Positions 7,628 to 15,434 of a DNA stretch of 64,000 nucleotides are shown in pieces. The notes under the pieces were generated by a model. That model did no database searches. It had not been told where the DNA came from and saw nothing but the letters and a program-made list of their open reading frames with translations. The DNA comes from Streptomyces iconiensis (GTDB lineage: Bacteria > Actinomycetota > Actinomycetes > Streptomycetales > Streptomycetaceae). Both the position numbers and the translations under genes were made by a program. The DNA is taken from NCBI RefSeq assembly GCF_028657195.3, contig NZ_JANCPR020000008.1, positions 124,001 through 188,000 of the forward strand, in the 5' to 3' direction. The first letter of the stretch is position 1; the number at the start of each line of letters is the position of its first letter.

Positions 7628-8449
7628 ATGAAGATCTGGCTCGACGGCGGACTGCGGGACGCGCACAGCGCGCACATCTCCGTGCTCGATCACGGGCTGA
7701 CGACGGGTGACGGCGTCTTCGAGACCATCAAGACCACCGAGGGCGTCCCCTTCGCCCTCACCCGCCACCTGGACCGGCTCGCGACCTCGGCACGCGGACT
7801 CGGCCTGCCCGAGCCCGACCTCGACGAGGTACGCAGGGCGTGCGCCGCCGTCACCTCGGCCAATCCCATGCGCCGCGGGCGGCTGCGCATCACCTACACC
7901 GGCGGCCTCTCGCCGCTGGGGTCCGACAGGGGCGAGGCGACGCCCACGCTCGTCGTCGCGCTCGGCGAGGCCAGCCGCAGGCCCGACACGACCTCCGTCA
8001 TCACCGTCCCCTGGACACGCAACGAACGCGGCGCACTCGCGGGTCTGAAGACCACCTCCTACGCGGAGAATGTGGTCGCGCTCGCCCGAGCCCGCCAACA
8101 GGCCGCCACCGAGGCCCTGTTCGCCAACACGCACGGACAGCTGTGCGAGGGCACGGGATCCAATGTCTTCGTCGTGCTCGACGGCGAACTGCACACACCA
8201 CCGCTCTCCTCCGGCTGCCTCGCCGGCATCACCCGCGCCCTGACCGTCGAGTGGGCCGGAGCGCGCGAGACCGAGATGCCGATGGACGTGCTGGAACGGG
8301 CCGAGGAGATCTTTGTGACCTCCAGCCTCCGCGACGTACAGCCCGTCGCCCGCCTCGACGGCCGCACGCTGCCCGGAGCGCCCGGCCCCGTCACCGCCAA
8401 GGCCGTACGCGTCTTCGAGGAGCGCTCAGCCGCCGACATCGACCCGTAG
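7628..8449 (+). CDS. pabC: Aminodeoxychorismate lyase-like class IV PLP enzyme
   Basis: A 273-residue fold-type IV PLP protein of the branched-chain aminotransferase/aminodeoxychorismate lyase family. The cofactor lysine is Lys141 in LKTTSYAENV, and family segments DHGLTTGDGVFET (21-33) and EGTGSNVF are present. Next to a pabB-like gene it most likely releases pyruvate from aminodeoxychorismate to give p-aminobenzoate. Sequence alone does not exclude a D-amino-acid transaminase. I chose ATG 7628, since the GAGGTG overlapping the pabB stop acts as ribosome binding site; the in-frame GTG 7619 lies inside it. Confidence 0.85.
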   Translation: MKIWLDGGLRDAHSAHISVLDHGLTTGDGVFETIKTTEGVPFALTRHLDRLATSARGLGLPEPDLDEVRRACAAVTSANPMRRGRLRITYTGGLSPLGSDRGEATPTLVVALGEASRRPDTTSVITVPWTRNERGALAGLKTTSYAENVVALARARQQAATEALFANTHGQLCEGTGSNVFVVLDGELHTPPLSSGCLAGITRALTVEWAGARETEMPMDVLERAEEIFVTSSLRDVQPVARLDGRTLPGAPGPVTAKAVRVFEERSAADIDP

Positions 8450-8519
8450 GCGCCCCAGGGAGGGCCCGCGCTCGCAAAACCGGGTGACGGCGGCCGTTCG
8501 GGCGGGGTAGAACACCGAC

Positions 8520-9377
8520 GTGACCACCACCCTGCGCCCGACGGGGCCCGAGCACCGCGCCGATGACGGTGTGCGCTCCCGCACGTACAAGATCTGTGTC
8601 AACTCCCGCCCCGTGGGCGCCGTACGCCTCGTCTGCGACCCGCGCTCAGGGCAGCCGGTCGGCCGGATGGGCGGTCTGACCGTCGATGAGGGCGAGCGGC
8701 GCAGGGGCAGGGGCACCGTCGCCGCGCTCGCGGCCGAGGAGATCCTGCGCAACTGGGGCTGCTCCCGCGTGGAGACCAGCGTTCCGCTCGACCCCGAGGC
8801 GGGCGAGGAGGCGGGCCACGCGGCCCCGCACCTGCTGGACGCGCTCGGCTACCAGGAACGCAACCGCAACATGGTCAAGCCGCTGAGCGAGCGCCCCGAT
8901 CTGCCGCCAGGCAGCACCGTACGCGCCATGACGGACGCCGAGTTCCCCGACTGGTGGACACACGGCCGTGACACGTTCGTCAGGGAGCAGATGGCGCGTG
9001 GGTTCACCCGCGAACAGGCCGGGGCCAAGATGGAGGCGACGCGCTTCGCCCAGCTCCCGGACGGCGCCTCGACCCCGGACACATCGCTGCTCACCCTCAC
9101 CCACGCGGGAGACGACGTCGGCACGGTCTGGATCAGCTACCGCAACCTGCCGCGTACCGACGTGGACGCCTGGATCTTCGACATCGAGGTGCGCGAGGAA
9201 CGACGCGGCGAAGGCCACGGCCGCGCGATGATGCTGGCCGCCGAGCGCGAGTGCCTCGACGCCGGAAAGCCCTGCCTGGGCCTCAACGTCTTCACCGACA
9301 ACCCCCGCGCCCAGCGGCTCTACACGTCGCTGGGCTACCGCACGGTGGAGCGCTTCTACGCGAAACCGCTGCTCTGA
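8520..9377 (+). CDS. GNAT-family acetyltransferase with two domains
   Basis: A 285-residue protein with two GNAT folds in tandem. The N-terminal half (to about 120) is degenerate but keeps GGLTVDEGERRRGRGTVAAL. The C-terminal half (about 130-285) has a full acetyl-CoA loop region IEVREERRGEGHGRAMM and the closing TDNPRAQRLYTSLGY. The usual role is transfer of an acetyl group from acetyl-CoA to an amine; the substrate is not predictable. The GTG start is 70 bases after the pabC-like gene. The next gene is convergent. Confidence 0.8.
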   Translation: MTTTLRPTGPEHRADDGVRSRTYKICVNSRPVGAVRLVCDPRSGQPVGRMGGLTVDEGERRRGRGTVAALAAEEILRNWGCSRVETSVPLDPEAGEEAGHAAPHLLDALGYQERNRNMVKPLSERPDLPPGSTVRAMTDAEFPDWWTHGRDTFVREQMARGFTREQAGAKMEATRFAQLPDGASTPDTSLLTLTHAGDDVGTVWISYRNLPRTDVDAWIFDIEVREERRGEGHGRAMMLAAERECLDAGKPCLGLNVFTDNPRAQRLYTSLGYRTVERFYAKPLL

Positions 9378-9441
9378 GCCCCATGCCCTGCTGCGTGCAG
9401 CCGGGCGCAAGAGCAGTGACCGGGAGGCGGCGGGGGAGGGG

Positions 9442-9957
9442 TCAGCGGCCCAGCAGCCCGTCCGCGAGGGACTCGATGCGCTCGCGCAGCCCCTCCTGGC
9501 TCTTGCCGCCGTCCAGCCGCTCGCCGGCGATCACATACGTCGGCGTGCCGGTCACCCCGATCGCCTTGCCCTCGGCCTGGTCGGCGTCGACGGCCAGCAG
9601 ATGCCTGCCGTCGATCAGCGCGGTCTCGAACTCCTCGGAATCCAGGCCCAGTTCGCGGGCCACCTCGATCAGTACCTCCTCGCCGCGCTCGCCCAGATCC
9701 CGCGTGCGCGCGAGCACCGCCTCCTCGTAGGCGGGCCCGTTCCCCTGCGCATACGCCTCTTCGGCGGCCTGTGCGGCGGCGTAGGCGTACTTGTGCCGCT
9801 CCAGGGGGAAGTGCCGGAAGCGGATCTCCAGCGTGTCCCCGTACCGCTCGCGCAGCGCGTGCACGTCGGACATGGCCCGGTGGCAGTCGGGGCACTGGAG
9901 CTCGCACCAGACGTCGAGCACGGGGCGTGTGGCCTCGGAGGCGGCGTTCTCGTCCAT
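9442..9957 (-). CDS. DsbA-family thioredoxin-fold protein
   Basis: A 171-residue protein with a thioredoxin-fold active site CPDC (22-25) close to the N-terminus, a helical insertion typical of DsbA/FrnE proteins, and the cis-proline segment GVTGTPTYVI near residue 140. No signal peptide or lipobox is present, so it probably acts in the cytoplasm as a thiol-disulfide oxidoreductase. The ATG start has few alternatives. It is convergent with the GNAT gene and divergent from the membrane protein at 10061. Confidence 0.8.
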   Translation of the reverse strand: MDENAASEATRPVLDVWCELQCPDCHRAMSDVHALRERYGDTLEIRFRHFPLERHKYAYAAAQAAEEAYAQGNGPAYEEAVLARTRDLGERGEEVLIEVARELGLDSEEFETALIDGRHLLAVDADQAEGKAIGVTGTPTYVIAGERLDGGKSQEGLRERIESLADGLLGR

Positions 9958-10060
9958 GGCGACAGTCTCTCAGCCCTGAGACGGGCTCCGACCCCGAGAT
10001 GTCCCTGAACCGGCAGGCGGGACATGGCCTCTACCGTCCGCACGGTGACAGGATGGAGGC

Positions 10061-10564
10061 ATGCTCACCACGACCGTCTGTGCCGCGCTCTCCGCCGCGG
10101 GCCTCGCCGTCGCGTTCCTCACGGCGTGGCGCCGCCGCTTCGTCGCCGCGACGCGCATCGCCGCCGTCTCGCTGCTGCCCGTCGGGCTGGCGATGTCGGG
10201 CCTGGTGGGCCTCGCCGGCAAGATTGGCAAGGCGGTCGGCACCTGGGCCGCCGACCTCGTGCTCAAGCCCACGGTCTGGGCCGGTTTCGGGGTGCTGGCC
10301 TGCGCCGTCGTGCTCTACGTGATCGCACGCTTCGCCAGTGGCCGCGCCGCCGGGTCCTCCGGCGCCGGCCGCAAGGAGCGCCGCGCGGCGGCGCGCGCCG
10401 ACCAGCGGCAGGCCACCGAGCCGGCGGCCGGCGCACCCTCACTCGGCTCCGGCGCCTCCCAGGCCCCCGCGAACCCTCCGGCGAAGGCGAAGAAGCCGGG
10501 CTCCTCGGGCGGGGACGAGGACTTCTCCGACATCGAGGCCATCCTCAAAAAGCACGGCATCTGA
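10061..10564 (+). CDS. Conserved membrane protein with acidic C-terminal motif
   Basis: A 167-residue protein preceded by GGAGG at a good distance from ATG 10061. Three hydrophobic segments lie at about 4-21, 34-54 and 76-94, followed by a basic, then Ala/Pro/Ser-rich cytoplasmic tail. The tail ends in DEDFSDIEAILKKHGI, a short amphipathic acidic helix that looks conserved and could be a protein-docking motif. I do not recognise a functional family. Confidence 0.65.
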   Translation: MLTTTVCAALSAAGLAVAFLTAWRRRFVAATRIAAVSLLPVGLAMSGLVGLAGKIGKAVGTWAADLVLKPTVWAGFGVLACAVVLYVIARFASGRAAGSSGAGRKERRAAARADQRQATEPAAGAPSLGSGASQAPANPPAKAKKPGSSGGDEDFSDIEAILKKHGI

Positions 10565-10765
10565 ACCCGCGGGGCCCCGGGCCCCTGCCCTCCTGCGGGC
10601 ACGGTCCGGCAGGCTCGCGGGGCAGGAACAGCCGCACGTTCCGAATGCCCGGTTCCCGGCGTCTAGCACGCGCTCGCCTTCGCGGCGTGATTTTTCGTGA
10701 ACTCCACGTCAAAAGGGGCGTGTTGTCTGCCGCAGGCCCCACCCCTGCGACATGATCACCGCGAG

Positions 10766-10966
10766 ATGGACACGACGCCGAACTCCGCGATCGAGCTCGA
10801 CGAGCCGCCCGCCACCGCAGCCGTACCCCCCGCCGACGAGCCGCCCGCGCTCACCGAGCCCAAGGGGTGTCTCTACGCACTCTCCCAACCCCCGTTGATG
10901 CTCTTCCTCGCGGTCATCGGGCTCCTTCTGGCCCTCACGGGCGCCCATGACCTCCTGGTGCTGTGA
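10766..10966 (+). CDS. Small single-pass membrane protein
   Basis: A 66-residue protein: an acidic, Pro-rich N-terminal part (about 1-40) and one C-terminal hydrophobic helix, PPLMLFLAVIGLLLAL (about 44-59). The frame is open further upstream to 10697, but ATG 10766 gives the more natural start; its ribosome binding site is weak. It ends five bases from the convergent CGNR gene. Function unknown. Confidence 0.5.
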   Translation: MDTTPNSAIELDEPPATAAVPPADEPPALTEPKGCLYALSQPPLMLFLAVIGLLLALTGAHDLLVL

Positions 10967-10971
10967 ACTGC

Positions 10972-11541
10972 TCAGCCGCGCGCGGCGCCGGCCGATTCGC
11001 GCTGCCGCGCACGGTAGGCGGCCACATGCAGCCTGTTGCCGCAGGTGCGGCTGTCGCAGTACCTGCGCGAGCGGTTGCGTGACAGGTCGACGAAGGCGCG
11101 GCGGCAGTCCGGCGCGCAGCACCGGCGCAGCCTGTCGCGCTCCCCGGAGACGAGGAAGAACGCCAGCGCCATGCCGCCGTCGGCCGCGAGGTGCTGTGCG
11201 ACCGAGGCACCGGGCGCGAAGTAGTGCACGTGCCAGTCGTAGCCGTCGTGGTCGGTGAGCTGCGGCGTCGTACCCGCCTCGGCGACCAGCGCGTTGATCA
11301 GCTCGGCCGCCGTACGGGAGTCGTCCGCGGCGAACACTCTCTCGAAGCGCTCGCGCACGGCACGTACGGCCGCCAGGTCGTCCTCGGTGAGGGGGCCGAC
11401 GTCGCTGACCGCGTTGCGCCGGACGTAGGCGCGCAGATCGGCGACTGAGGCCAGCGCGTCAGGGGTCTCGCCGTCCGCCATGGTGTTCAGGAGGTCGACC
11501 GACTGGTCGAGTGCGCACCGGGTGTCGTGGTTGATCTGCAC
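10972..11541 (-). CDS. CGNR zinc-finger protein (ABATE-type putative stress regulator)
   Basis: A 189-residue protein. The N-terminal 130 residues match the ABATE ligand-binding-like domain (MADGETPDALASVADLRAY near the start). The C-terminal 50 residues carry the CGNR zinc finger, with cysteines in CCAPDCRR (141-148) and YCDSRTCGNR (161-170), a presumed nucleic-acid-binding unit. Members are usually called putative stress-induced transcription regulators, but target genes are unknown. It lies downstream of ssgB on the same strand, separated by a large hairpin. Confidence 0.8.
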   Translation of the reverse strand: MQINHDTRCALDQSVDLLNTMADGETPDALASVADLRAYVRRNAVSDVGPLTEDDLAAVRAVRERFERVFAADDSRTAAELINALVAEAGTTPQLTDHDGYDWHVHYFAPGASVAQHLAADGGMALAFFLVSGERDRLRRCCAPDCRRAFVDLSRNRSRRYCDSRTCGNRLHVAAYRARQRESAGAARG

Positions 11542-11611
11542 GGATCGCTCCTGCCGTGTCTGGGGACATCCTCCGGCTGATGCCGGAAGAGCCTAGCCGC
11601 TCCGGAGCGCG

Positions 11612-11657
11612 GCGACGCCGCCGCCGCGTACGAGTACGTACGCGGCGGCGGCGTCGC
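11612..11657. terminator. 20-bp perfect stem-loop downstream of ssgB
   Basis: Arms 11612-11631 and 11638-11657 are perfectly complementary around the six-base loop GAGTAC. It sits about 90 bases after the ssgB stop and about 70 bases before the CGNR start, so it most likely ends the ssgB transcript; an attenuating role for the CGNR gene is possible. Confidence 0.7.
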
Positions 11658-11748
11658 TGTGTGCCGTACACGAAGTGCGGCGGGCACACGGCCTGCCGGG
11701 CCCCGCGAGCCGTCGCCCCGAGTCGGACGGCTGCGGTGACCGGCGGTC

Positions 11749-12162
11749 TCAGCTCTCGGCGAGAATGTGCGAGAGCTCGGTGTCGAGGTCGAAGTGACGG
11801 TGTTCGGTACCGGGTGGCACGGCCGCGTCGGTTCGCTTCAGGAAGGATTCCAGCGCCCGCGCCGGGGCTTCGAGCAGGGCCTCGCCCTCAGGGGAACTGA
11901 GGGCGATGCAGGCCACGGACTGACCGTGGCTGCGGGACGGCCAGACACGGACGTCCCCGGTGCCCGTGGGCCGATGGAGGCCCTCGGCGAGGAGATCGCG
12001 GGCGAAGACCCACTCCACGGTCTCCTCGGCACCGGTGTGGAAGGTGGCGTGCACGGCGTAGGGGTCCGCCGTGTCGTACCGCAGGCCCGCGGGTACAGGC
12101 AGTGAGGACTCGCTCGAAACAACGAGGCGCAGGTGCAGCTCACAGCTCACCGTTGTGTTCAT
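11749..12162 (-). CDS. ssgB: Sporulation and cell-division regulator SsgB
   Basis: A 137-residue SsgA-like protein. The whole sequence, from MNTTVSCELHLRLVVSSESS to HRHFDLDTELSHILAES, agrees with the extremely conserved SsgB of streptomycetes. SsgB marks the future septum sites in aerial hyphae and recruits FtsZ at the membrane during sporulation-specific division. I chose ATG 12162 because it gives the canonical N-terminus; the frame is open to 12228. It is divergent from a small membrane-protein gene. A stress-sigma-like promoter lies 75-110 bases upstream. Confidence 0.95.
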   Translation of the reverse strand: MNTTVSCELHLRLVVSSESSLPVPAGLRYDTADPYAVHATFHTGAEETVEWVFARDLLAEGLHRPTGTGDVRVWPSRSHGQSVACIALSSPEGEALLEAPARALESFLKRTDAAVPPGTEHRHFDLDTELSHILAES

Positions 12163-12243
12163 AAGCGCCAGGGCCTTTCGCTCAGTGTGCGCTCGGGGGT
12201 TCGCACGTCGGCGCAATCGACATGCCACCTACGCGCCGGTTGT

Positions 12244-12271
12244 AAACCCCTCTGACTGATTTGTACGGAAC
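12244..12271 (-). promoter_or_regulatory. Candidate SigH/SigB-type promoter of ssgB
   Basis: On the minus strand GTTCCG (12271-12266), 16-base spacer and GGGTTT (12249-12244) resemble the GTTT-N14-16-GGGTAT pattern of SigB/SigH-type promoters. Predicted start about 75 bases before the ssgB ATG. In S. coelicolor ssgB is reported to depend on SigH, which fits. Confidence 0.5.
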
Positions 12272-12362
12272 CAACCCCTTCGTAGGGCTCTTGTGGGATT
12301 TTCGGAGTGCCGCCAATTCAGTGACCCGTCGTGAGGGAAAGGGGTCGGGTACCTTGTCCCCT

Positions 12363-12674
12363 ATGAGTGCGGAGAGTGACGTGAAGCCGCTCGGCTCCCG
12401 GGCCCCCGACTTCATCCAGGCTTCGCGGCCACTGCATCTGAGCTGGCGGGTCGGGATCTTCCTGGTCGGCCTGGCCATCGTGGTCGCCGGAGTCGTCATG
12501 CTGGTCCTGCCCGGCCCCGGCTGGCTGGTGATCTTCGGAGGCATGGCCGTGTGGGCCACCGAGTTCATCTGGGCCCAGCACGTGCTGCGCTGGACCAAGC
12601 GGAAGCTGCACGAGGGGACGCAGTGGTGGAAGCGGCGCAGGGAGCTGCGGCGGGAGCGCAAGAAGCTCGACTGA
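12363..12674 (+). CDS. PGPGW-motif small membrane protein (TIGR02611-like)
   Basis: A 103-residue protein with a hydrophobic hairpin: helix about 30-47, the family-defining LPGPGWLVIFGG turn (about 48-59), then a second helix containing WATEFIWAQ. The C-terminus is strongly basic (KRKLHEG, then Arg/Lys-rich), pointing to an inside location. Function is unknown in the family. ATG 12363 lies only seven bases after TACCTT, so a leaderless transcript is possible; the frame is open back to 12261 but that part looks non-coding. Confidence 0.75.
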   Translation: MSAESDVKPLGSRAPDFIQASRPLHLSWRVGIFLVGLAIVVAGVVMLVLPGPGWLVIFGGMAVWATEFIWAQHVLRWTKRKLHEGTQWWKRRRELRRERKKLD

Positions 12675-12720
12675 TGGTCCTGGGCACCCGTTGACATGCG
12701 GTAACCTTGTGCGGGCCAGC

Positions 12721-12792
12721 GGGCGATTAGCTCAGCGGAAGAGCGCTTCGTTCACACCGAAGAGGTCACTGGTTCGAACCCAGTATCGCCCA
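12721..12792 (+). tRNA. tRNA-Val (CAC), copy 1
   Basis: Acceptor GGGCGAT/ATCGCCC, anticodon stem CTTCG/CGAAG, loop TTCACAC giving anticodon CAC, T-loop TTCGAAC, discriminator A. Identical to the copy at 13381-13452. CCA not encoded. Confidence 0.97.
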
Positions 12793-12799
12793 CAGCGCA

Positions 12800-12835
12800 C
12801 AGGGGCCCGGAAGCCGAACAGCTTCCGGGCCCCTG
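12800..12835 (+). terminator. Terminator after tRNA-Val copy 1
   Basis: 15-bp perfect stem (12800-12814 with 12821-12835) and loop CGAACA, eight bases after the tRNA. Confidence 0.85.
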
Positions 12836-12871
12836 CTGTTGTCCCGTCTCATCGACTCCGGAGGTGAACCG

Positions 12872-13342
12872 ATGAGACCGAACCACTACCGCTTCCGGAG
12901 CGTGTGGACGCTCCCGGCGCAGCGCTCGCGGGTGTACGCCGTGCTCAGCAGGGCCGAGGACTACCCGCTGTGGTGGCCGCAGGTACGGGCCGTGGCCCCG
13001 GCCGGCGAACGGTCCGGGACCGGTCGCATCCGTTCCGTGCTGCCCTACTACCTCGACCTCACCGTGCGCATGACGCGGCGCGATCCCGATGCGGGAGTGC
13101 TGGAGATCAGCATGGCGGGCGATCTGGAGGGGTGGGCCCGGTGGACGGTGCGCGCGTACGGCGGAGGCACCGTCGCGCTCTTCGAGCAGGAGGTCGAGGT
13201 GCGCAAGCCGCTGATGCGCTTGCTCGCCGTGCCCGCACGGCCTCTCTTCCGCGCCAACCACGCGCTGATGATGCGCGGTGGGCGGCGGGGCCTGCGCGAG
13301 CTGCTGAGAAGGGGTTTGGATGAAGAGCGAGAGCCGTTGTAG
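12872..13342 (+). CDS. SRPBCC (START-like) family protein
   Basis: A 156-residue protein of the SRPBCC/polyketide cyclase-like superfamily. The opening HYRFRSVWTLPAQRSRVYAVL and YPLWWPQV are typical of these hydrophobic-ligand-binding helix-grip folds. The ligand is unknown. A strong GGAGGTGA sits before ATG 12872. The gene is enclosed by two identical tRNA-Val genes, and its last bases probably contain the promoter of the second one. Confidence 0.8.
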   Translation: MRPNHYRFRSVWTLPAQRSRVYAVLSRAEDYPLWWPQVRAVAPAGERSGTGRIRSVLPYYLDLTVRMTRRDPDAGVLEISMAGDLEGWARWTVRAYGGGTVALFEQEVEVRKPLMRLLAVPARPLFRANHALMMRGGRRGLRELLRRGLDEEREPL

Positions 13343-13345
13343 TGT
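13316..13345 (+). promoter_or_regulatory. Candidate promoter for tRNA-Val copy 2
   Basis: TTGGAT (13316-13321), 18-base spacer, TAGTGT (13340-13345), overlapping the stop of the SRPBCC gene and ending about 35 bases before the tRNA. Confidence 0.4.
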
Positions 13346-13380
13346 CTGCACGTGCCGCAGCGCCAAGAGCGGGCGGGCCG

Positions 13381-13452
13381 GGGCGATTAGCTCAGCGGAA
13401 GAGCGCTTCGTTCACACCGAAGAGGTCACTGGTTCGAACCCAGTATCGCCCA
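13381..13452 (+). tRNA. tRNA-Val (CAC), copy 2
   Basis: Identical over all 72 bases to the copy at 12721-12792, including discriminator A; anticodon CAC. Confidence 0.97.
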
Positions 13453-13493
13453 CCCCTGGTTCGTTGAAGAAGTTGAAGAAGCAGCCACCGAAG

Positions 13494-13528
13494 AGGCCGC
13501 ACCGTCATCCGGCGGAGCGGCCTTTTTC
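13494..13528 (+). terminator. Terminator after tRNA-Val copy 2
   Basis: AGGCCGC (13494-13500) pairs with GCGGCCT (13517-13523), followed by a T-run, a classical intrinsic terminator. Confidence 0.75.
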
Positions 13529-14182
13529 CATGCGCAGCGGCCAGGCGGGACGGACGGTGCGCCCCGCGCTGCCGAGCGCGAACCAGGGTGTGGGGCCGTG
13601 CGCTTGGGCCGCGTACCAGACCGCCTGGAGCGTGTGCAGTTCGGCGGGGGACAGGCGGGAGAGCCGCGGCGCGAAGCCGCTCCCCAGCCGCCGCACCACA
13701 CGCAGTGCCGCCGTCGCGTCGCCCGCTGACCCGGTGCCTGCCCCGGTCCCGGTATCCGGCTCCGGAACGCCGTAGCGCGCGCACAGTTCGGGGAGCGAAC
13801 GGGACACGGGACGCGCGCGGTCGAGGTGGTGGTCCAGGACGCGCGGGTCCAGCACGCACAGTGACGAGAGGGCGAGATAGTCCGTCAGCCGCGCGCCGCG
13901 TGTCCTGTGCAACTCGCGGTCCAGCAGCGTCAGGGCGTACGGCGCGTCCGCCACGACCAGTGGCGTACCGGCCCGCCAGTGCACCGTCAGCGCGCGGGCC
14001 ACCTTCTCCATCGCCTCGCCCTGCCTGCGGGCCGCGCCCACCGGCCACTCCCGCACCCCGAACGGGGCGTCGTGCGCGGGCTGCGTCACCAGCGCGGCAG
14101 AGTCGATCCTGTCGTCCTCGACGGGCGGCCCCGCCGAGCGCAGCGCGAAGGCCGCCAGCGGTGCCTCGTACCAGTAGTCCAT
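13505..14182 (-). CDS. DnaQ/DEDDh exonuclease-like protein lacking catalytic residues
   Basis: A 225-residue protein that aligns by eye with streptomycete DnaQ-type 3'-5' exonucleases: WYEAPLAAFALRSAG (4-18), RIDSAALV (25-32), ADAPYALTLLDREL (78-91), a LCARYGV segment and a closing LSPAELHTLQAVW. The catalytic acids are replaced. FDxETTG has become FALRSAG (Asp13 to Ala, Glu15 to Arg), the ExoII Asp is Ala83, and only one acid is left at ExoIII (Asp155). It is probably a non-catalytic nucleic-acid- or protein-binding homologue. ATG 14182 has GGGAGA upstream; the frame stays open and protein-like for about 40 more codons. The stop overlaps the terminator of tRNA-Val copy 2. Confidence 0.65.
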   Translation of the reverse strand: MDYWYEAPLAAFALRSAGPPVEDDRIDSAALVTQPAHDAPFGVREWPVGAARRQGEAMEKVARALTVHWRAGTPLVVADAPYALTLLDRELHRTRGARLTDYLALSSLCVLDPRVLDHHLDRARPVSRSLPELCARYGVPEPDTGTGAGTGSAGDATAALRVVRRLGSGFAPRLSRLSPAELHTLQAVWYAAQAHGPTPWFALGSAGRTVRPAWPLRMEKGRSAG

Positions 14183-14339
14183 CGGCCGCTCTCCCGATTT
14201 CCCGTGCATCCGAGGCCCGTACAGCAGTACGGCCACGAGCAGGTGATACCGCAGCGCGTACGCGGCCAACCACGGCAGTTTGCCGTCCCGTTCCACGGTC
14301 AGGAGACAGGGAGGGAACGGCCCGGAGACGGAGACCCTG

Positions 14340-15323
14340 ATGCGAGTCGGCGCCGACGACGGCGATGAGATCCACTGGCGGCGCGAGCTGCCTGACAGCA
14401 ACAGAGCGGCGGCCTGGCGTGCCCGGCAGAAGCTGGCGGCGGCAGCCCGGGCCATGCTGTGCGCGGGAGCACTGGCCGCGCGCGAGCGCACCGGATACCA
14501 CGGAGCGCGCAGGGAACAGCACGCACACGCGTACGCGGAGCGTGCCACGTTCGACGAGGGGCCCGAAGAGGGGCGTGGCGGGCGGCAGTTGACCGCACGG
14601 ATACCGGCGGCGGGCGAAGGACAGCGGCGCGCGCTCGTCGTGCTCTGCCGGGCCCTGCGCGCGACGGCCGACGCCGTGTGCCGCTACCGCGCGACCGGCG
14701 CCATGGAGGCGTTCGACGCGGCCGTCGAACGCGGCGTCTGCCAGGAACTGACCGACGCCGTGCACCAGTTGGTGCGCGGCACCGAGGGCGTACGGATCAC
14801 CGTCGTCTGGTCCCGTACCGCCGGTGCGCCCGAGGGCTGTCCCGAGCGGCCTGCGCCCGTGGTCTTCACCCCGGGCGACATCCCCGCGCTGGAGCAGGCC
14901 GGGCGGCGCTACATGCGGGACGAGCCCTCCGTGCCCGTACGCGTGACCGGTGCCGTGGTGCGGCTGCGCCGGGCCGAGCCCGCGGGGCCGGGCTCCGTGC
15001 GGCTGCGGGTGCTCGCGGGCGCCGAGGTGACGCAGGTGCGGGCGCGGCTGGACGAGGAGGCGTACCGCACGGCCGTGCACGCCCACCTCGCGGGGCTTCC
15101 GCTGCGGGTGAGCGGCGTGCTGGAGAGCGGCGGCGGCTTCCGTCGCATCACGGGGGCGCACGGGGTCACGCCGGTGCCGCTCCCTGATGCGGCCAGGGAG
15201 CGGCTGCTGAAGTCGCTACGGGGCGGGCTCGACGGGTTCGAGCGTGGACTGTACGGACCGGGAAGCGGGCCCCACGGGCCGGGAAACGGGCCGCAAGGAC
15301 CGGAATGCGTGCCCGGCGGCTGA
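14340..15323 (+). CDS. Conserved hypothetical protein
   Basis: A 327-residue Arg/Ala-rich soluble protein that I do not recognise. The middle looks well folded (LVVLCRALRATADAVCRYR, then VERGVCQELTDAVHQLVRG), and the last third alternates strands (SVRLRVLAGAEVTQVRARL, then LAGLPLRVSGVLE). The final 30 residues are a Gly/Pro-rich repeat (GPGSGPHGPGNGPQGP). I chose ATG 14340, which follows GGAGACGGAGA; a TTG 14280 in frame would add 20 residues. The gene is divergent from the DnaQ-like gene, and thrS follows after 111 bases. Confidence 0.6.
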   Translation: MRVGADDGDEIHWRRELPDSNRAAAWRARQKLAAAARAMLCAGALAARERTGYHGARREQHAHAYAERATFDEGPEEGRGGRQLTARIPAAGEGQRRALVVLCRALRATADAVCRYRATGAMEAFDAAVERGVCQELTDAVHQLVRGTEGVRITVVWSRTAGAPEGCPERPAPVVFTPGDIPALEQAGRRYMRDEPSVPVRVTGAVVRLRRAEPAGPGSVRLRVLAGAEVTQVRARLDEEAYRTAVHAHLAGLPLRVSGVLESGGGFRRITGAHGVTPVPLPDAARERLLKSLRGGLDGFERGLYGPGSGPHGPGNGPQGPECVPGG

Positions 15324-15434
15324 GAGGCAGGCGAGGGCTGCCCGTAAACCGTTTCGCGGTCGGGGCCACCGGCTCGGTACGATTCGACCGCGCGGTGACG
15401 GCCGCGTATCCCAGGCAAGAGTCAGGAGAGACCG

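Noticed and set aside
12691..12696. TTGACA just upstream of tRNA-Val copy 1 as a -35 box
   Set aside because: No -10 element lies at a proper distance before the tRNA, so it was not called a promoter.
15324..15434. T-box leader upstream of thrS
   Set aside because: The spacer is only 111 bases and has no antiterminator-like sequence or specifier-loop structure.
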